Source: Rubricella aquisinus (GTDB lineage: Bacteria; Pseudomonadota; Alphaproteobacteria; Rhodobacterales; Rhodobacteraceae). Taken from it: a DNA stretch of 64,000 nucleotides. Each line of letters begins with the position of its first letter. The first letter of the stretch is position 1. Below, piece by piece: positions 27,216-36,877 of the stretch. The notes under the pieces are model-generated. The model was not told the origin of the DNA. It saw only the letters and a program-made list of their open reading frames with translations, and ran no database searches. Location of the stretch: positions 444,940-508,939 of the forward strand of contig NZ_JACIJS010000001.1 of NCBI RefSeq assembly GCF_014199445.1, given 5' to 3'. Both the position numbers and the translations under genes were made by a program.

Positions 27216-27548
27216 ATGGAAACATCTGATGCCCTCACCGCTTTCGCCGCCCTCAGTCAGGAGATGCGCCTGCGCGCCCTGCGCCTTTTGATCGAAGCCG
27301 GGCCAGAGGGCATGGCGGCAGGCGATATCGCCCGCGCGCTTGATGCCCGGCAAAACACGCTTTCGACGAACCTGTCGATCCTCGTGCAGGCGGGCCTGAT
27401 CCAGAACACGCGGCACGGGCGGGTCATCCGCTATTCCGTAAACTGGGCGGGTATGCGCGGGATCATCACCTATCTCATGCAGGATTGTTGCGGCGGCAAT
27501 CCCGACCAGTGCCGCCCCCTGCTTAACTCCCTACCGGACCCGACATGA
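27216..27548 (+). CDS. arsR: ArsR-family metalloregulator
   Basis: 110-residue winged-helix repressor: [19 protein letters not shown] opens the domain, [27 protein letters not shown] is the HTH with recognition helix, and RVIRYSVNW the wing. The C-terminus carries [10 protein letters not shown], a vicinal Cys pair plus one more Cys, resembling the C-terminal As(III) site of the Acidithiobacillus-type ArsR (CC plus a third Cys). The start at 27216 fits the usual beginning of the domain. Overlaps arsH by 4 bp. It lies 55 bp after the ABC importer and may respond to arsenite. Confidence 0.85.
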   Translation: METSDALTAFAALSQEMRLRALRLLIEAGPEGMAAGDIARALDARQNTLSTNLSILVQAGLIQNTRHGRVIRYSVNWAGMRGIITYLMQDCCGGNPDQCRPLLNSLPDPT

Positions 27549-28252
27549 CCGACACTCCCCAGCTTGACGAGACGCTGTTTCGCGCGCCTGACCCTGACGC
27601 GCTCTTTCCCGGTGCGCCCGGCACCCAACCCGTGAAGATTTTGCTCCTGTATGGCTCCCTCCGGCAGGTCAGCTATAGCCGCCTCGCCAGTGAGGAGGCC
27701 GCGCGCATCCTTCAAAAGCTCGGCGCGGAAACTCGCACTTTCAACCCAAGCGGCCTGCCCCTGCCCGACGAAACCGACGCGAGCCAGGCAAAGGTGCAGG
27801 AATTGCGCGATCTGGTGACATGGTGCGACGGGATGGTCTGGTGCTCCCCCGAACGGCACGGCGCGATGACCGGGATCATGAAGGCGCAAATCGACTGGAT
27901 CCCATTGTCGCTGGGGGCAGTGCGCCCGACCCAAGGCAAAACACTGGCGGTGATGCAGGTCAATGGCGGCTCGCAATCGTTCAACGCGGTGAACCAGTTG
28001 CGCATCCTTGGACGTTGGATGCGGCTGTTGACGATCCCCAACCAATCCTCCGTCGCGAAGGCGTGGAGCGAATTTGACAGCGACGGGCGCATGAAACCCT
28101 CCCCCTATTACAACCGGATCGTGGATGTGATGGAGGAGTTGGTGAAATTCACGCTCCTGACCCGCGACATCCGTGAGCATCTGGTGGATCGGTATAGCGA
28201 ACGGGTGGAGAGTGCCGAAAAACTCATGGCGCGGGTCAACTCCACGCCCTAG
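27545..28252 (+). CDS. arsH: ArsH family NADPH-dependent FMN reductase
   Basis: 235 residues of the flavodoxin-like FMN reductase family: [14 protein letters not shown] binds FMN phosphate, [19 protein letters not shown] matches the conserved ArsH block, and [15 protein letters not shown] follows. ArsH proteins oxidise trivalent organoarsenicals or act as general quinone/metal reductases. The start overlaps the arsR stop (ATGA). No arsenite efflux (arsB/acr3) or arsenate reductase (arsC) gene is present in the window. Confidence 0.92.
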   Translation: MTDTPQLDETLFRAPDPDALFPGAPGTQPVKILLLYGSLRQVSYSRLASEEAARILQKLGAETRTFNPSGLPLPDETDASQAKVQELRDLVTWCDGMVWCSPERHGAMTGIMKAQIDWIPLSLGAVRPTQGKTLAVMQVNGGSQSFNAVNQLRILGRWMRLLTIPNQSSVAKAWSEFDSDGRMKPSPYYNRIVDVMEELVKFTLLTRDIREHLVDRYSERVESAEKLMARVNSTP

Positions 28253-28256
28253 CGCA

Positions 28257-28272
28257 AGAACCGGGTGGTTCT
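28257..28272. repeat. Small perfect hairpin after arsH
   Basis: AGAACC (28257-28262) pairs with GGTTCT (28267-28272) around a 4-base loop, starting 5 bp past the arsH stop. No T-run follows, so termination is doubtful. Confidence 0.4.
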
Positions 28273-28320
28273 GAGCGGCCCCAATCGTCACATTGAGGGC
28301 AGACAGACCGGAGCACAGCC

Positions 28321-29166
28321 ATGACCGACGCAAGCCCAAATGCCTTTCACTATGACCTGATGGCCGCAGCCCTGCGGTATCTGGAGGATCACGCGGAGGA
28401 CAATCCGTCACTGGATCAAGTGGCCGCCGCCATTGGCATGTCGCCTGCGCATTTCCAGCGGGTGTTCAGTCAATGGGTTGGCGTCAGCCCCAAACGGTAT
28501 CAGCAATACCTCGCGCTGGATCACGCGAAAACCTTGCTGCGGGACAGGTTTACCGTGCTTGACGCGACCTATGAGGCGGGCATGTCCTCCCCCGGTCGGC
28601 TGCATGACCTGTTCGTGCGGTGGGAGGCGATGAGCCCCGGTGCCTATGCCGCGAAAGGCGCGGGGCTGACCATTTCCTACGGCTTTTTCGACACACCCTT
28701 CGGGGAGGCTCTGGCGATGGGCACGGATCGGGGGCTGTGCGGGCTGGCGTTCACCGCCGAAACCGGGCGCGATGCGGCGATGGCTGATATGCAAAGCCGC
28801 TGGCCGGAGGCCGCCTATGTCCCGAACCCATCAGCGATTGAGCACTGGGTCCGCGCCGCATTCGGCGAGGGTGGGGAGGCGCAGCTTTTGATGATTGGCG
28901 CCCCCTTCCAGATCAAGGTGTGGGAGGCGCTCCTGACCATCCCCACCGGCCATGTCACCACCTACGGGGAAATCGCCCGCGTGATCGGCGCCCCCAAGGC
29001 GGTGCGCGCAGTGGGCACCGCCGTGGGGCGCAACCCGATCAGCTGGCTGATCCCGTGCCACCGCGCGATGCGCAAATCCGGTGGGCTTGGCGGGTATCAC
29101 TGGGGATTGCCCGTCAAACGCGCGATGCTCGCATGGGAATCGGCGCGGGTGGAGGCGGCGGAATAG
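28321..29166 (+). CDS. Ada-like AraC/methylguanine-DNA methyltransferase lacking the N-terminal Ada domain
   Basis: 281 residues in two parts. Residues about 10-110 are an AraC-type double HTH (LDQVAAAIGMSPAHFQRVFSQWVGVSPKRY). Residues about 120-278 are the alkylguanine methyltransferase domain with acceptor Cys in PCHRAMRKSGGLGGYHWG and ITTYGEIARVIGAPKAVRAVG for DNA binding. The N-terminal zinc/phosphotriester domain that makes E. coli Ada a self-activating sensor is absent, so this is AraC plus repair domain only. Repairs O6-alkylguanine; regulatory role is uncertain. Confidence 0.9.
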   Translation: MTDASPNAFHYDLMAAALRYLEDHAEDNPSLDQVAAAIGMSPAHFQRVFSQWVGVSPKRYQQYLALDHAKTLLRDRFTVLDATYEAGMSSPGRLHDLFVRWEAMSPGAYAAKGAGLTISYGFFDTPFGEALAMGTDRGLCGLAFTAETGRDAAMADMQSRWPEAAYVPNPSAIEHWVRAAFGEGGEAQLLMIGAPFQIKVWEALLTIPTGHVTTYGEIARVIGAPKAVRAVGTAVGRNPISWLIPCHRAMRKSGGLGGYHWGLPVKRAMLAWESARVEAAE

Positions 29167-29232
29167 GCCATGCGCCTTGCCCGCGACTGGGCCGCGCCAT
29201 ATGGTCTGGGGCGAAGCTCAAGGACCACCGCG

Positions 29233-29952
29233 ATGCGCTGTCTCGTCTGCCTTTTTGCCCTGTTTCCCCTGCCCGGATGGGCGGCTGACATCACGGTTTT
29301 CGCCGCCGCGAGCCTTGCCAATGTGCTCGAAACACAGGCGGAGGCATGGGAGGCCGAAACCGGCCATTCCGTGACATTCGTGCTGGCGGGCAGCGGGACA
29401 CTGGCCCGGCAGATCGAACAGGGCGCGCCAGCGGATATGTTCATTTCCGCCAATGTGGCATGGATGGATCATCTTGAGGCTGGCGGGTATCTGCAACAGG
29501 GCACGCGCCGCGATGTGGCGGGCAACACGCTTGTGCTGATCGGCGCGAAAGGCCATGACGCGCGGCTTCTTGACCTGCCCGAGAGGCTTGGATCGGGCAG
29601 GCTTGCGCTGGCCAATACACAGAGCGTTCCGGCAGGGATATATGCCCGGCAGGCGCTGGAGGCCGCCGCGCTTTGGCCTGCCCTCGCGCCGCGCTCAGTT
29701 CAGGCGGATAATGTGCGCGCGGCGCTCTTGTTTGTCTCCCGTGGGGAGGCTCCGTTTGGCATCGTCTATGCTACGGACGCGGCGATTGATCCCGGTGTCG
29801 CGGTGTTGGAGACCCTCACCGGCCATGATCCGATCCGCTACCCCGCCGCGCTCACCGCGCAAGGCGGGACGGAGGCGCGCGCGTTCCTTGACGCGCTGAT
29901 GACGCCGGAGGGGCAAGCGATCTTTGCCCAACATGGCTTTACGGCCCCGTGA
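29233..29952 (+). CDS. modA: Molybdate ABC transporter substrate-binding protein
   Basis: 239 residues with a signal peptide (CLVCLFALFPLPGWA then ADITV). FAAASLANVLE and FVLAGSGTLARQIEQGAPADMFISAN form the oxyanion site; GIVYATDAAI is the second conserved block. The start at 29233 puts the signal peptide at the N-terminus; the frame from 29170 would add 21 residues before it. First of three modABC genes; modB begins inside its stop codon. Confidence 0.93.
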   Translation: MRCLVCLFALFPLPGWAADITVFAAASLANVLETQAEAWEAETGHSVTFVLAGSGTLARQIEQGAPADMFISANVAWMDHLEAGGYLQQGTRRDVAGNTLVLIGAKGHDARLLDLPERLGSGRLALANTQSVPAGIYARQALEAAALWPALAPRSVQADNVRAALLFVSRGEAPFGIVYATDAAIDPGVAVLETLTGHDPIRYPAALTAQGGTEARAFLDALMTPEGQAIFAQHGFTAP

Positions 29953-30650
29953 TGGAATGGTCCCTCACCCCTGATGAATGGACCGCCGTGCGCCTGTCGC
30001 TGCGCGTCGCGGTTTGGGCCACCCTGCTTTCGCTGCCACTGGGGATCGCGGTCGCATGGGTGCTTGCGCGGTGTGACTTCTGGGGCAAGTCGCTGCTCAA
30101 TGGCGTGGTCCATCTCCCGCTGATCCTGCCGCCTGTCGTCACCGGCTTCATGCTGTTGGTGCTGTTTGGCCGCAATGGCCCGGTCGGTGGGTTTCTGGAG
30201 GATACGTTCGGCATTGTGTTGGCGTTCCGCTGGACAGGTGCGGTGCTGGCCGCAGCGATCATGGGATTTCCGTTGATGGTCCGGGCGATCCGCCTCTCCA
30301 TCGAAGCGGTCGATCCTAAGCTGGAGGACGCCGCGCGCACCCTCGGCGCGGCCCCGCTTGCCGTTTTCTTTCGCGTGACCCTGCCGATGGCGCTGCCTGG
30401 CATCATCGCGGGCGCGATCCTCGCTTTCGCAAAGGCGATGGGGGAGTTTGGGGCAACGATCACGTTCGTATCCAACATCCCCGGAGAGACCCGCACCATC
30501 GCCGCCGCGATCTATTCCCTGACGCAAGTGCCCGGCGGCGACGCGGGCGCATTCCGCCTGACCATCGTGGCAGTCATCGTCGCCATGGCGGCCCTTCTGG
30601 CGTCTGAATATTTCGCGCGCCGCGCGCAAAAGCGGGTGAGCGGGCGATGA
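29952..30650 (+). CDS. modB: Molybdate ABC transporter permease
   Basis: 232 residues, five membrane helices; the EAA loop reads LEDAARTLGAAPLAVFFRVTLPMALPGIIAG, typical of ModB, and the GEFGATITFVSNIPGETRTIAAAIY block is characteristic. ATG at 29952 shares a base with the modA stop; a GTG three bases earlier is an alternative. Overlaps modC by 4 bp. Confidence 0.94.
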   Translation: MEWSLTPDEWTAVRLSLRVAVWATLLSLPLGIAVAWVLARCDFWGKSLLNGVVHLPLILPPVVTGFMLLVLFGRNGPVGGFLEDTFGIVLAFRWTGAVLAAAIMGFPLMVRAIRLSIEAVDPKLEDAARTLGAAPLAVFFRVTLPMALPGIIAGAILAFAKAMGEFGATITFVSNIPGETRTIAAAIYSLTQVPGGDAGAFRLTIVAVIVAMAALLASEYFARRAQKRVSGR

Positions 30651-31696
30651 GCATGACCGTCGATATCCGCCACCGATTTGGCACCTTTACCCTTGATGCC
30701 GGGTTTGAGGCGGATACGGGCGTGACCGCCCTGTTCGGCCCATCAGGGGCGGGCAAGACGAGCATGATCAACGCGGTCGCGGGGCTTTTGCGGCCAGATC
30801 GCGGGCGCATCACCGTGGATAGCGCGGTTTGGCAGGACGACACCACCTTCCTGCCGCCACACAAACGGCGGGTCGGCTATGTGTTTCAGGATGGCCGGTT
30901 GTTCCCGCATCTGAGCGTTGCCCGGAACCTGCGGTTTGCCGGGCTGCATGCGGAGGAGGGTGCCATTCTCGATATGCTCGGCATCGCGCATCTGATGGAC
31001 CGGCGCATCGCGGCCCTGTCGGGCGGAGAGGCGCAGCGTGTCGCGATTGGTCGCGCGCTCTTGAGCGATCCGAAGGTTTTGCTGCTGGATGAGCCGCTTT
31101 CTGCCCTTGATGCCGCGCGGAAGGCCGAAATCCTGCCCTATATCGAGCGGTTGCGGGACGAGTTGCGCATCCCGATCCTGCTGGTCAGTCACGCGGTGGA
31201 GGAGGTCGCCCGGCTGGCGCAAACCGTCATTGTGCTCGATCAGGGCCGCATCACGGCCTCCGGCGCGCCTGCGGCCCTGTTGGCCGAACCGGGTAGCCCG
31301 ATGGGCCCGGCGGAGGCAGGCACGCTCCTGCCCGGCACCGTTGGCCCGACCGAACAGGGGCTGACCCGGATCGACACGGGCGCGGGGCCAATCCTGTTGC
31401 CGGAAGTGACCGCCGCGCCGGGCCATGCCCTTCGCCTGCGTATTCCCGCGCGGGACGTGATGCTGGCCACCCAGAAACCCGAAGGGTTGAGCGCGCTCAA
31501 CATCCTCGCGGGGCATATCGGTACGATCACGGCAGCGGGCGCGGGCGTCGTGGATGTGCAGGTCATCTGCAACGGCGTGCCGATCCTTGCGCGGATCACG
31601 GCCCAATCGGCGGGCAGGCTTGGGCTATGTCCCGGTCAGCCGATCTATGCGGTGGTGAAATCAGTGACACTGGGGCTGGATCAGGTTTTTGCCTGA
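30647..31696 (+). CDS. modC: Molybdate ABC transporter ATPase
   Basis: 349 residues: Walker [10 protein letters not shown], signature LSGGEAQRV, Walker [12 protein letters not shown], switch His in [11 protein letters not shown]-terminal Mop/TOBE domain follows (about residues 285-349, [13 protein letters not shown]...), used in ModC for molybdate-dependent control. The last 16 bp overlap the convergent mutS gene. Molybdate uptake feeds the cofactor route represented by moaB. Confidence 0.95.
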   Translation: MSMTVDIRHRFGTFTLDAGFEADTGVTALFGPSGAGKTSMINAVAGLLRPDRGRITVDSAVWQDDTTFLPPHKRRVGYVFQDGRLFPHLSVARNLRFAGLHAEEGAILDMLGIAHLMDRRIAALSGGEAQRVAIGRALLSDPKVLLLDEPLSALDAARKAEILPYIERLRDELRIPILLVSHAVEEVARLAQTVIVLDQGRITASGAPAALLAEPGSPMGPAEAGTLLPGTVGPTEQGLTRIDTGAGPILLPEVTAAPGHALRLRIPARDVMLATQKPEGLSALNILAGHIGTITAAGAGVVDVQVICNGVPILARITAQSAGRLGLCPGQPIYAVVKSVTLGLDQVFA

Positions 31697-34326
31697 CCGG
31701 TCGAAAGCGCCTTGAGCGCATAGATAAGGTCCAGCGCCTCACGCGGGGTCAGTGTATCGGGATGCACCTCCGCCAATGCGGCATCAAGCGGCGATGGCCC
31801 TGCTTTGGGTTTGGCCTGCGGTGCCGGTGTCGCGGCGAACAGCGGCAGATCATCAATCAGCGCCTTTGCCTTTCCGCCAGTGTCCCGGTCGCCTTCTTCC
31901 AAAGCGTCAAGCACGGTGCGCGCCCGCGCGATCACCGGCTCCGGCAGGCCTGCGAGTTTGGCGACCTGCACACCATAGGACCGATCAGCGGCACCCGGGC
32001 GGACCTCATGCAGGAACACCACGTCGCCCTCCCATTCGCGCACGGCGACGGTCGCGTTCTTGAGGCCATCAAGCCGCCCTGCAAGCGCCGTCAATTCGTG
32101 ATAATGGGTGGCAAACAGCGCCCGGCAGCCATTGTTTTCATATAGATGTTCAAGCGTCGCCCATGCGATGCTCAGCCCGTCATAGGTCGCTGTGCCGCGC
32201 CCGATTTCATCAAGGATGACCAGCGCCCGCTCCCCCGCCTGATTGAGGATCGCGGCGGTTTCCACCATTTCCACCATGAAGGTGGAGCGCCCGCGCGCCA
32301 GATCGTCGGCAGCCCCCACCCGGCTGAACAACTGATCGACCAGCCCGATATGCGCCTCGGCCGCCGGAACGAAGGCACCCATCTGGGCAAGGAGTGCGAT
32401 CAGCGCGTTTTGCCGAAGGTAAGTCGATTTGCCCGCCATGTTTGGGCCGGTCAGGAGCCAAATGCGCGCCTCCCCCTCCGCTGACAGATCGCAGTCGTTT
32501 GCCACGAAACTACCACCGGAGCGGCGCAAGGATTGCTCCACCACCGGGTGCCGCCCGCCCGAAATGCGGAACGCGCGGGAGGTGTCGAGCGTCGGGCGGG
32601 TCCAATCCTCTGACACGGCCAATTCCGCGAGCGCGCTTGCCACATCAAGCTCCGCCAATGCGCGGGCGGCCATCGCAATCTCTGCCGCATTGTCCATCAC
32701 CGCAGCGCGCAACTCAGCGAATATCCGCGCCTCAATGCCCAGCGCGGTGCCGCCCGCGTTGAGGATTTTGGTCTCCATCTCCGACAGGGCGGGCGTGGTG
32801 AAACGCACCTGATTGGCGGTGGTCTGGCGATGTTTGAACGTGTCGGACAATGGCTCTGACAGCATCTTATCGGCATGGGTCGAGGGGGTTTCGACGAAAT
32901 AGCCCAGCACGTTGTTATGTTTGACCTTGAGCGAGGAAATCCCGGTCAGGTCCTGATATTCGCCCTGCATTTGCGCGATCACGCCGCGCCCCTCATCGCG
33001 CAGGGTACGCGCCTCATCAAGCGGCGTGTCAAACCCCGCCGCGACGAACCCGCCATCGCGGGCCAGCAGGGGTGGTTCAGCGACAAGCGCGCGGTCAAGC
33101 AATCCGGCAAGCGCGTCATGCCCGACAAGCAGGGATGCCGCCTCCGAAATGACCTCCGGCATGTCCGCGCCGAGCATCCGGGCGATTGCGTCGGCTTGGG
33201 TCAAGCCATCCCTCAGCGCCGCCAGATCACGCGGCCCAGCGCGGTCAACGGAAAGGCGGCCCAACGCGCGCTCCATATCGGGTGCACGGCGTAGGGCAGC
33301 GCGCAGATCCTGTGCGGTCAGCCGATCCGTCACGAAGGCCTCCACCGCGTCATGGCGCGCGGTGATCCGGGCAAGGTTGGTTGAGGGGGCGCAAAGCCGC
33401 GCTTCCAGCAACCGCGCGCCCGGCCCTGTCACGGTCCGGTCAATCGCGGTGAGCAGTGATCCGGCCCGCCCGCCGCTGAGCGCATGTGTGAGTTCCAGAT
33501 TGCGCCGGGTCGCCGCGTCAATCCGCACGGCGCCGTCCATTTCCTCCCGCACGGGGGGGCGGATCATCGGTAAGCGGCCTTTTTGCGTGATCTCGATATA
33601 GTCGATCACGGCCCCCATCGCGGCCAGTTCCGGGCGGGTGAATTGCCCGAACCCTTCCAGCGTTTTGGTGCCGAAGAGTGCGGCCAGCCGAGCCTCCGCC
33701 CCGGTGCTGTCGAAACTCGCGCGGGCAAGGGGCGTCATGGTGGCACCCGCTTCCTCAATCGGCTCGCGCAGGGTTTCGTCGCCGTCCATCACCAGCACTT
33801 CAGACGGGTTGAGCCGCGCCATCATCGGGTTCAGCACAACGCGCGGGCAGGGGGTCACATGAAACTCCCCGGTGGACACGTCGATCCACGCGAACGCACC
33901 ATCGCCCCGGATATCCGCCCATGCGCACAGGAAATTGTTGCGGCGCGCGTCCAGCAGCGTGTCCTCGGTCAGCGTGCCGGGGGTGACGAGCCGCACGACC
34001 TCCCGTTTCACGACCGCCTTGTAGCCCCGCTTTTTCGCCTCTGCCGGGCTTTCCATCTGCTCGCACACGGCGACGCGAAAGCCTTTCTTGATGAGCGTCA
34101 GCAGGTATCCTTCGGCAGCATGGTGAGGGACACCGCACATGGCGATGTCCTTGCCCTGGTGCTTTCCTCGCTTGGTGAGCGCGATGTCGAGTGCGGCAGA
34201 CGCGGCCTCTGCATCCTCGAAAAACAGCTCATAGAAATCCCCCATCCGGTAGAACAGGAGCGCATCGGGATACGCCTCCTTGATCTCCAGATATTGCGCC
34301 ATCATCGGGGTGACGGTGTCACTCAT
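31681..34326 (-). CDS. mutS: DNA mismatch repair protein MutS
   Basis: 881 residues. Mismatch-reading motif [11 protein letters not shown] near the N-terminus, central lever/clamp domains, then the ATPase: Walker [36 protein letters not shown] and Walker [16 protein letters not shown]. Composite length is standard for MutS1. I chose the ATG at 34326 (MSDTVTPMM), which has a GGGACCCCC-like purine-poor upstream region but gives the family's usual N-terminus; a start at 34407 would add 27 residues that overlap the dispersed repeat. Divergent from maeB. Confidence 0.97.
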   Translation of the reverse strand: MSDTVTPMMAQYLEIKEAYPDALLFYRMGDFYELFFEDAEAASAALDIALTKRGKHQGKDIAMCGVPHHAAEGYLLTLIKKGFRVAVCEQMESPAEAKKRGYKAVVKREVVRLVTPGTLTEDTLLDARRNNFLCAWADIRGDGAFAWIDVSTGEFHVTPCPRVVLNPMMARLNPSEVLVMDGDETLREPIEEAGATMTPLARASFDSTGAEARLAALFGTKTLEGFGQFTRPELAAMGAVIDYIEITQKGRLPMIRPPVREEMDGAVRIDAATRRNLELTHALSGGRAGSLLTAIDRTVTGPGARLLEARLCAPSTNLARITARHDAVEAFVTDRLTAQDLRAALRRAPDMERALGRLSVDRAGPRDLAALRDGLTQADAIARMLGADMPEVISEAASLLVGHDALAGLLDRALVAEPPLLARDGGFVAAGFDTPLDEARTLRDEGRGVIAQMQGEYQDLTGISSLKVKHNNVLGYFVETPSTHADKMLSEPLSDTFKHRQTTANQVRFTTPALSEMETKILNAGGTALGIEARIFAELRAAVMDNAAEIAMAARALAELDVASALAELAVSEDWTRPTLDTSRAFRISGGRHPVVEQSLRRSGGSFVANDCDLSAEGEARIWLLTGPNMAGKSTYLRQNALIALLAQMGAFVPAAEAHIGLVDQLFSRVGAADDLARGRSTFMVEMVETAAILNQAGERALVILDEIGRGTATYDGLSIAWATLEHLYENNGCRALFATHYHELTALAGRLDGLKNATVAVREWEGDVVFLHEVRPGAADRSYGVQVAKLAGLPEPVIARARTVLDALEEGDRDTGGKAKALIDDLPLFAATPAPQAKPKAGPSPLDAALAEVHPDTLTPREALDLIYALKALSTGQAKT

Positions 34327-34618
34327 GGGGGTCCCTTCCAGCTTTCGCCCTTGTGTACCGTGTGAACGGGGCCGGGAAAAGCGGGAAGCAGCTTGGCCCG
34401 GAATCAAGGCGAAGCCGCCGGGCCTGCGGCCGCCCGCCCCCAGGCGGCCGCATCACCACGCTCGCAAGGAGCGCGCCAGTTCCACGGGGCGGTGAGATAA
34501 ATCAAGAAGCCCGTAAATCGGATGCGACCCCCTCGGACGGCCGCTGACCCGGCTTACCGATAGCCATCCCCGCACGGGGCCGCTAAGTTCATTGAAAAAC
34601 ACGCGCCCGGAGGACCCC
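34327..34618. other. 292-bp divergent mutS/maeB promoter region
   Basis: Holds the first copy of a 54-bp dispersed repeat (34398-34451) and, near maeB, CCCCGCACGGGG (34568-34579), a small hairpin. No recognisable -35/-10 pair stands out. Confidence 0.6.
34398..34451 (+). repeat. 54-bp dispersed repeat, copy 1
   Basis: Matches the reverse complement of 48857-48910 at 52 of 54 positions. The right half is a strong hairpin with GCGGCCGCC/GGCGGCCGC arms around a C-rich loop; the left half reads CCGGAATCAAGGCGAAGCC. Confidence 0.9.
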
Positions 34619-36877
34619 ATGCCGCAAAAGACCCGCATCACCGATGAAGAGGCGCTTGCCTACCACCTCAACCCCACCCCGGGAAAGATCGAGGTGCGGG
34701 CCTCCACCGCGATGACCACCCAGCGAGACCTGTCGCTGGCCTATTCCCCCGGTGTTGCCGTCCCGGTGAAGGCTATCGCGGAGGACCCGGCCACCTCTTA
34801 TGACTACACGTCACGCGGCAACATGGTCGCCGTGATCTCCAACGGGACGGCGATCCTTGGGCTGGGCAATCTCGGTGCGCTGGCATCGAAACCGGTGATG
34901 GAGGGCAAGGCCGTCCTGTTCAAGAAATTCGCGGATGTGAACGCCATTGATCTGGAACTCGACACGGAGGACGTGGACGAATTCGTCAACGCGGTAAAGC
35001 TGATGGGCCCGTCCTTTGGCGGCATCAACCTTGAGGATATCAAAGCGCCCGAATGCTTCATCATCGAGGACCGGTTGAAGGAGCTGATGGACATTCCGGT
35101 GTTCCACGACGATCAGCACGGCACGGCGGTGATTTGTGCGGCTGGTTTGATCAACGCGCTGCACCTGTCGGGCAAAAAGATTGAGGACTGCAAGATCGTC
35201 CTCAATGGCGCGGGGGCCGCTGGCATCGCCTGTATCGAATTGATCAAGGCAATGGGTGCCCAACACAACAATTGCATCGTGTGCGACACCAAGGGCGTGA
35301 TCTGGCAGGGTCGGTCTGACGGGATGAACCAGTGGAAATCGGCGCATGCCGTTGTGACGGAGGCCCGCTCGCTGGAGGAGGCGATGCAGGACGCGGACGT
35401 GTTCCTTGGCGTGTCGGTGAAGGGTGCGGTGACGGAGGATATGATCCGTTCCATGGCCCCCAATCCGGTGATCTTCGCCATGGCCAATCCCGACCCTGAG
35501 ATCACACCGGAGGAGGCGCATTCGGTGCGCGAGGATGCCATCGTTGCCACGGGCCGATCCGATTATCCCAATCAGGTGAATAACGTTCTGGGCTTTCCGT
35601 ATCTGTTTCGTGGTGCGCTCGATATCCATGCCCGCGCGATCAACGATCAGATGAAGATTGCCTGTGCCGAGGCGTTGGCGAAATTGGCGCGGGAAGACGT
35701 GCCCGATGAGGTGGCGCTTGCCTATGGCACCAAGCTTAGCTTTGGCCGCGATTACATCATCCCGACCCCGTTTGATCCGCGCCTGATCTATACGATCCCG
35801 CCTGCAGTGGCAAAGGCGGGCATGGATACCGGCGTGGCCCGGCGGCCCATCGTGGATATGGAGGCGTATGAACTGACGCTGAAATCCCGGCTCGATCCGA
35901 CTGCGTCGATCCTGCAATCGCTCTATGTCCGGGCGCGGGCGGAACAGGCGCGGATGATTTTTGCCGAAGGGGACGACGCGCGGGTCGTGCGCGCTGCTGC
36001 CTCTTACGCGCGCTCGGGCCTTGGCCATGCGATTGTCGTCGGGCGGCAGGAGGAGGTCGAAGGATTCCTCAAGGAAGCAGGCATGTCAGATGCGGTGGAC
36101 GATATCGAAGTGGTCAATGCGGCCACCGTCCCTAATCTGGCGGAGATGGGTGATTACCTCTATGCCCGCCTGCAACGGCAGGGCTATGACCAGCGCGACT
36201 GCTATCGCCTTGCCAGCCGGGACCGGCATGTGTTTGCCGCGATGCTGTTGCAGCAAGGCTATGGCGACGGGATGATCACGGGGGCCACGCGCAAATCGGC
36301 GCAGGTGCTCAGCCAGATCAATCAGGTGTTCGACGCTGAGGCAAAGGATGGCGCGGTCGGCATTTCTGCCGTGCTGCATAATGGGCGGATGGTGCTGGTC
36401 GCGGATACGCTGGTGCATGAATGGCCCAGCGCCGAAGATCTCGCCAATATCGCGGAACAGGCCGCAGGCGTGGCGCGCAAACTGGGGCTGGTGCCGCGCG
36501 TGGCGTTCTGTTCCTTCTCCAATTTCGGTTATCCAGTGTCGGAGAGGGCGACGAAAATGGCGGATGCGCCCAGCGTGCTGGACGGGCGCGGCGTGGATTT
36601 CGAGTATGAAGGGGAGATGACCGTCGATGTGGCCCTGAACAGGGAGGTGATGGCCCAATACCCATTCTGTCGCCTCACAGGCCCTGCGAATATCCTCGTG
36701 ATGCCCGCGCGGCATTCGGCGTCCATTTCGGTCAAGATGATGCAGGAAATGGCCGGGGCCACGGTGATCGGCCCGATCCTCACGGGCATCGACCGTCAGG
36801 TCAAAATCTGCTCCACCACCGCAACGGTGAACGACATCCTGAACATGGCGATTATGGCCGCGTGCAAGGTGGGGTGA
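34619..36877 (+). CDS. maeB: NADP-dependent malic enzyme with phosphotransacetylase-like domain
   Basis: 752 residues. Residues about 1-430 are malic enzyme: LAYSPGVAVPVKAI, FHDDQHGTAVI (metal/substrate), LNGAGAAGIACIELI (NADP binding) and FAMANPDPEI. Residues about 435-750 are a phosphotransacetylase-like domain (ARMIFAEGDDARVVRAA, MITGATRKSAQVL, GPANILVMPARHSASI), which in MaeB proteins is thought regulatory rather than catalytic. It oxidatively decarboxylates malate to pyruvate with NADPH, which fits carbon flow out of the ethylmalonyl-CoA route. The ATG at 34619 follows GGAGGA; a start at 34592 lacks one. Its stop abuts that of the next, convergent gene. Confidence 0.95.
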   Translation: MPQKTRITDEEALAYHLNPTPGKIEVRASTAMTTQRDLSLAYSPGVAVPVKAIAEDPATSYDYTSRGNMVAVISNGTAILGLGNLGALASKPVMEGKAVLFKKFADVNAIDLELDTEDVDEFVNAVKLMGPSFGGINLEDIKAPECFIIEDRLKELMDIPVFHDDQHGTAVICAAGLINALHLSGKKIEDCKIVLNGAGAAGIACIELIKAMGAQHNNCIVCDTKGVIWQGRSDGMNQWKSAHAVVTEARSLEEAMQDADVFLGVSVKGAVTEDMIRSMAPNPVIFAMANPDPEITPEEAHSVREDAIVATGRSDYPNQVNNVLGFPYLFRGALDIHARAINDQMKIACAEALAKLAREDVPDEVALAYGTKLSFGRDYIIPTPFDPRLIYTIPPAVAKAGMDTGVARRPIVDMEAYELTLKSRLDPTASILQSLYVRARAEQARMIFAEGDDARVVRAAASYARSGLGHAIVVGRQEEVEGFLKEAGMSDAVDDIEVVNAATVPNLAEMGDYLYARLQRQGYDQRDCYRLASRDRHVFAAMLLQQGYGDGMITGATRKSAQVLSQINQVFDAEAKDGAVGISAVLHNGRMVLVADTLVHEWPSAEDLANIAEQAAGVARKLGLVPRVAFCSFSNFGYPVSERATKMADAPSVLDGRGVDFEYEGEMTVDVALNREVMAQYPFCRLTGPANILVMPARHSASISVKMMQEMAGATVIGPILTGIDRQVKICSTTATVNDILNMAIMAACKVG

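Noticed and set aside
34398-34451. The GCGGCCGCC hairpin as the terminator of a gene
   Set aside because: Both neighbouring genes diverge from this region, so there is no transcript to end here; it is better described as a dispersed repeat.
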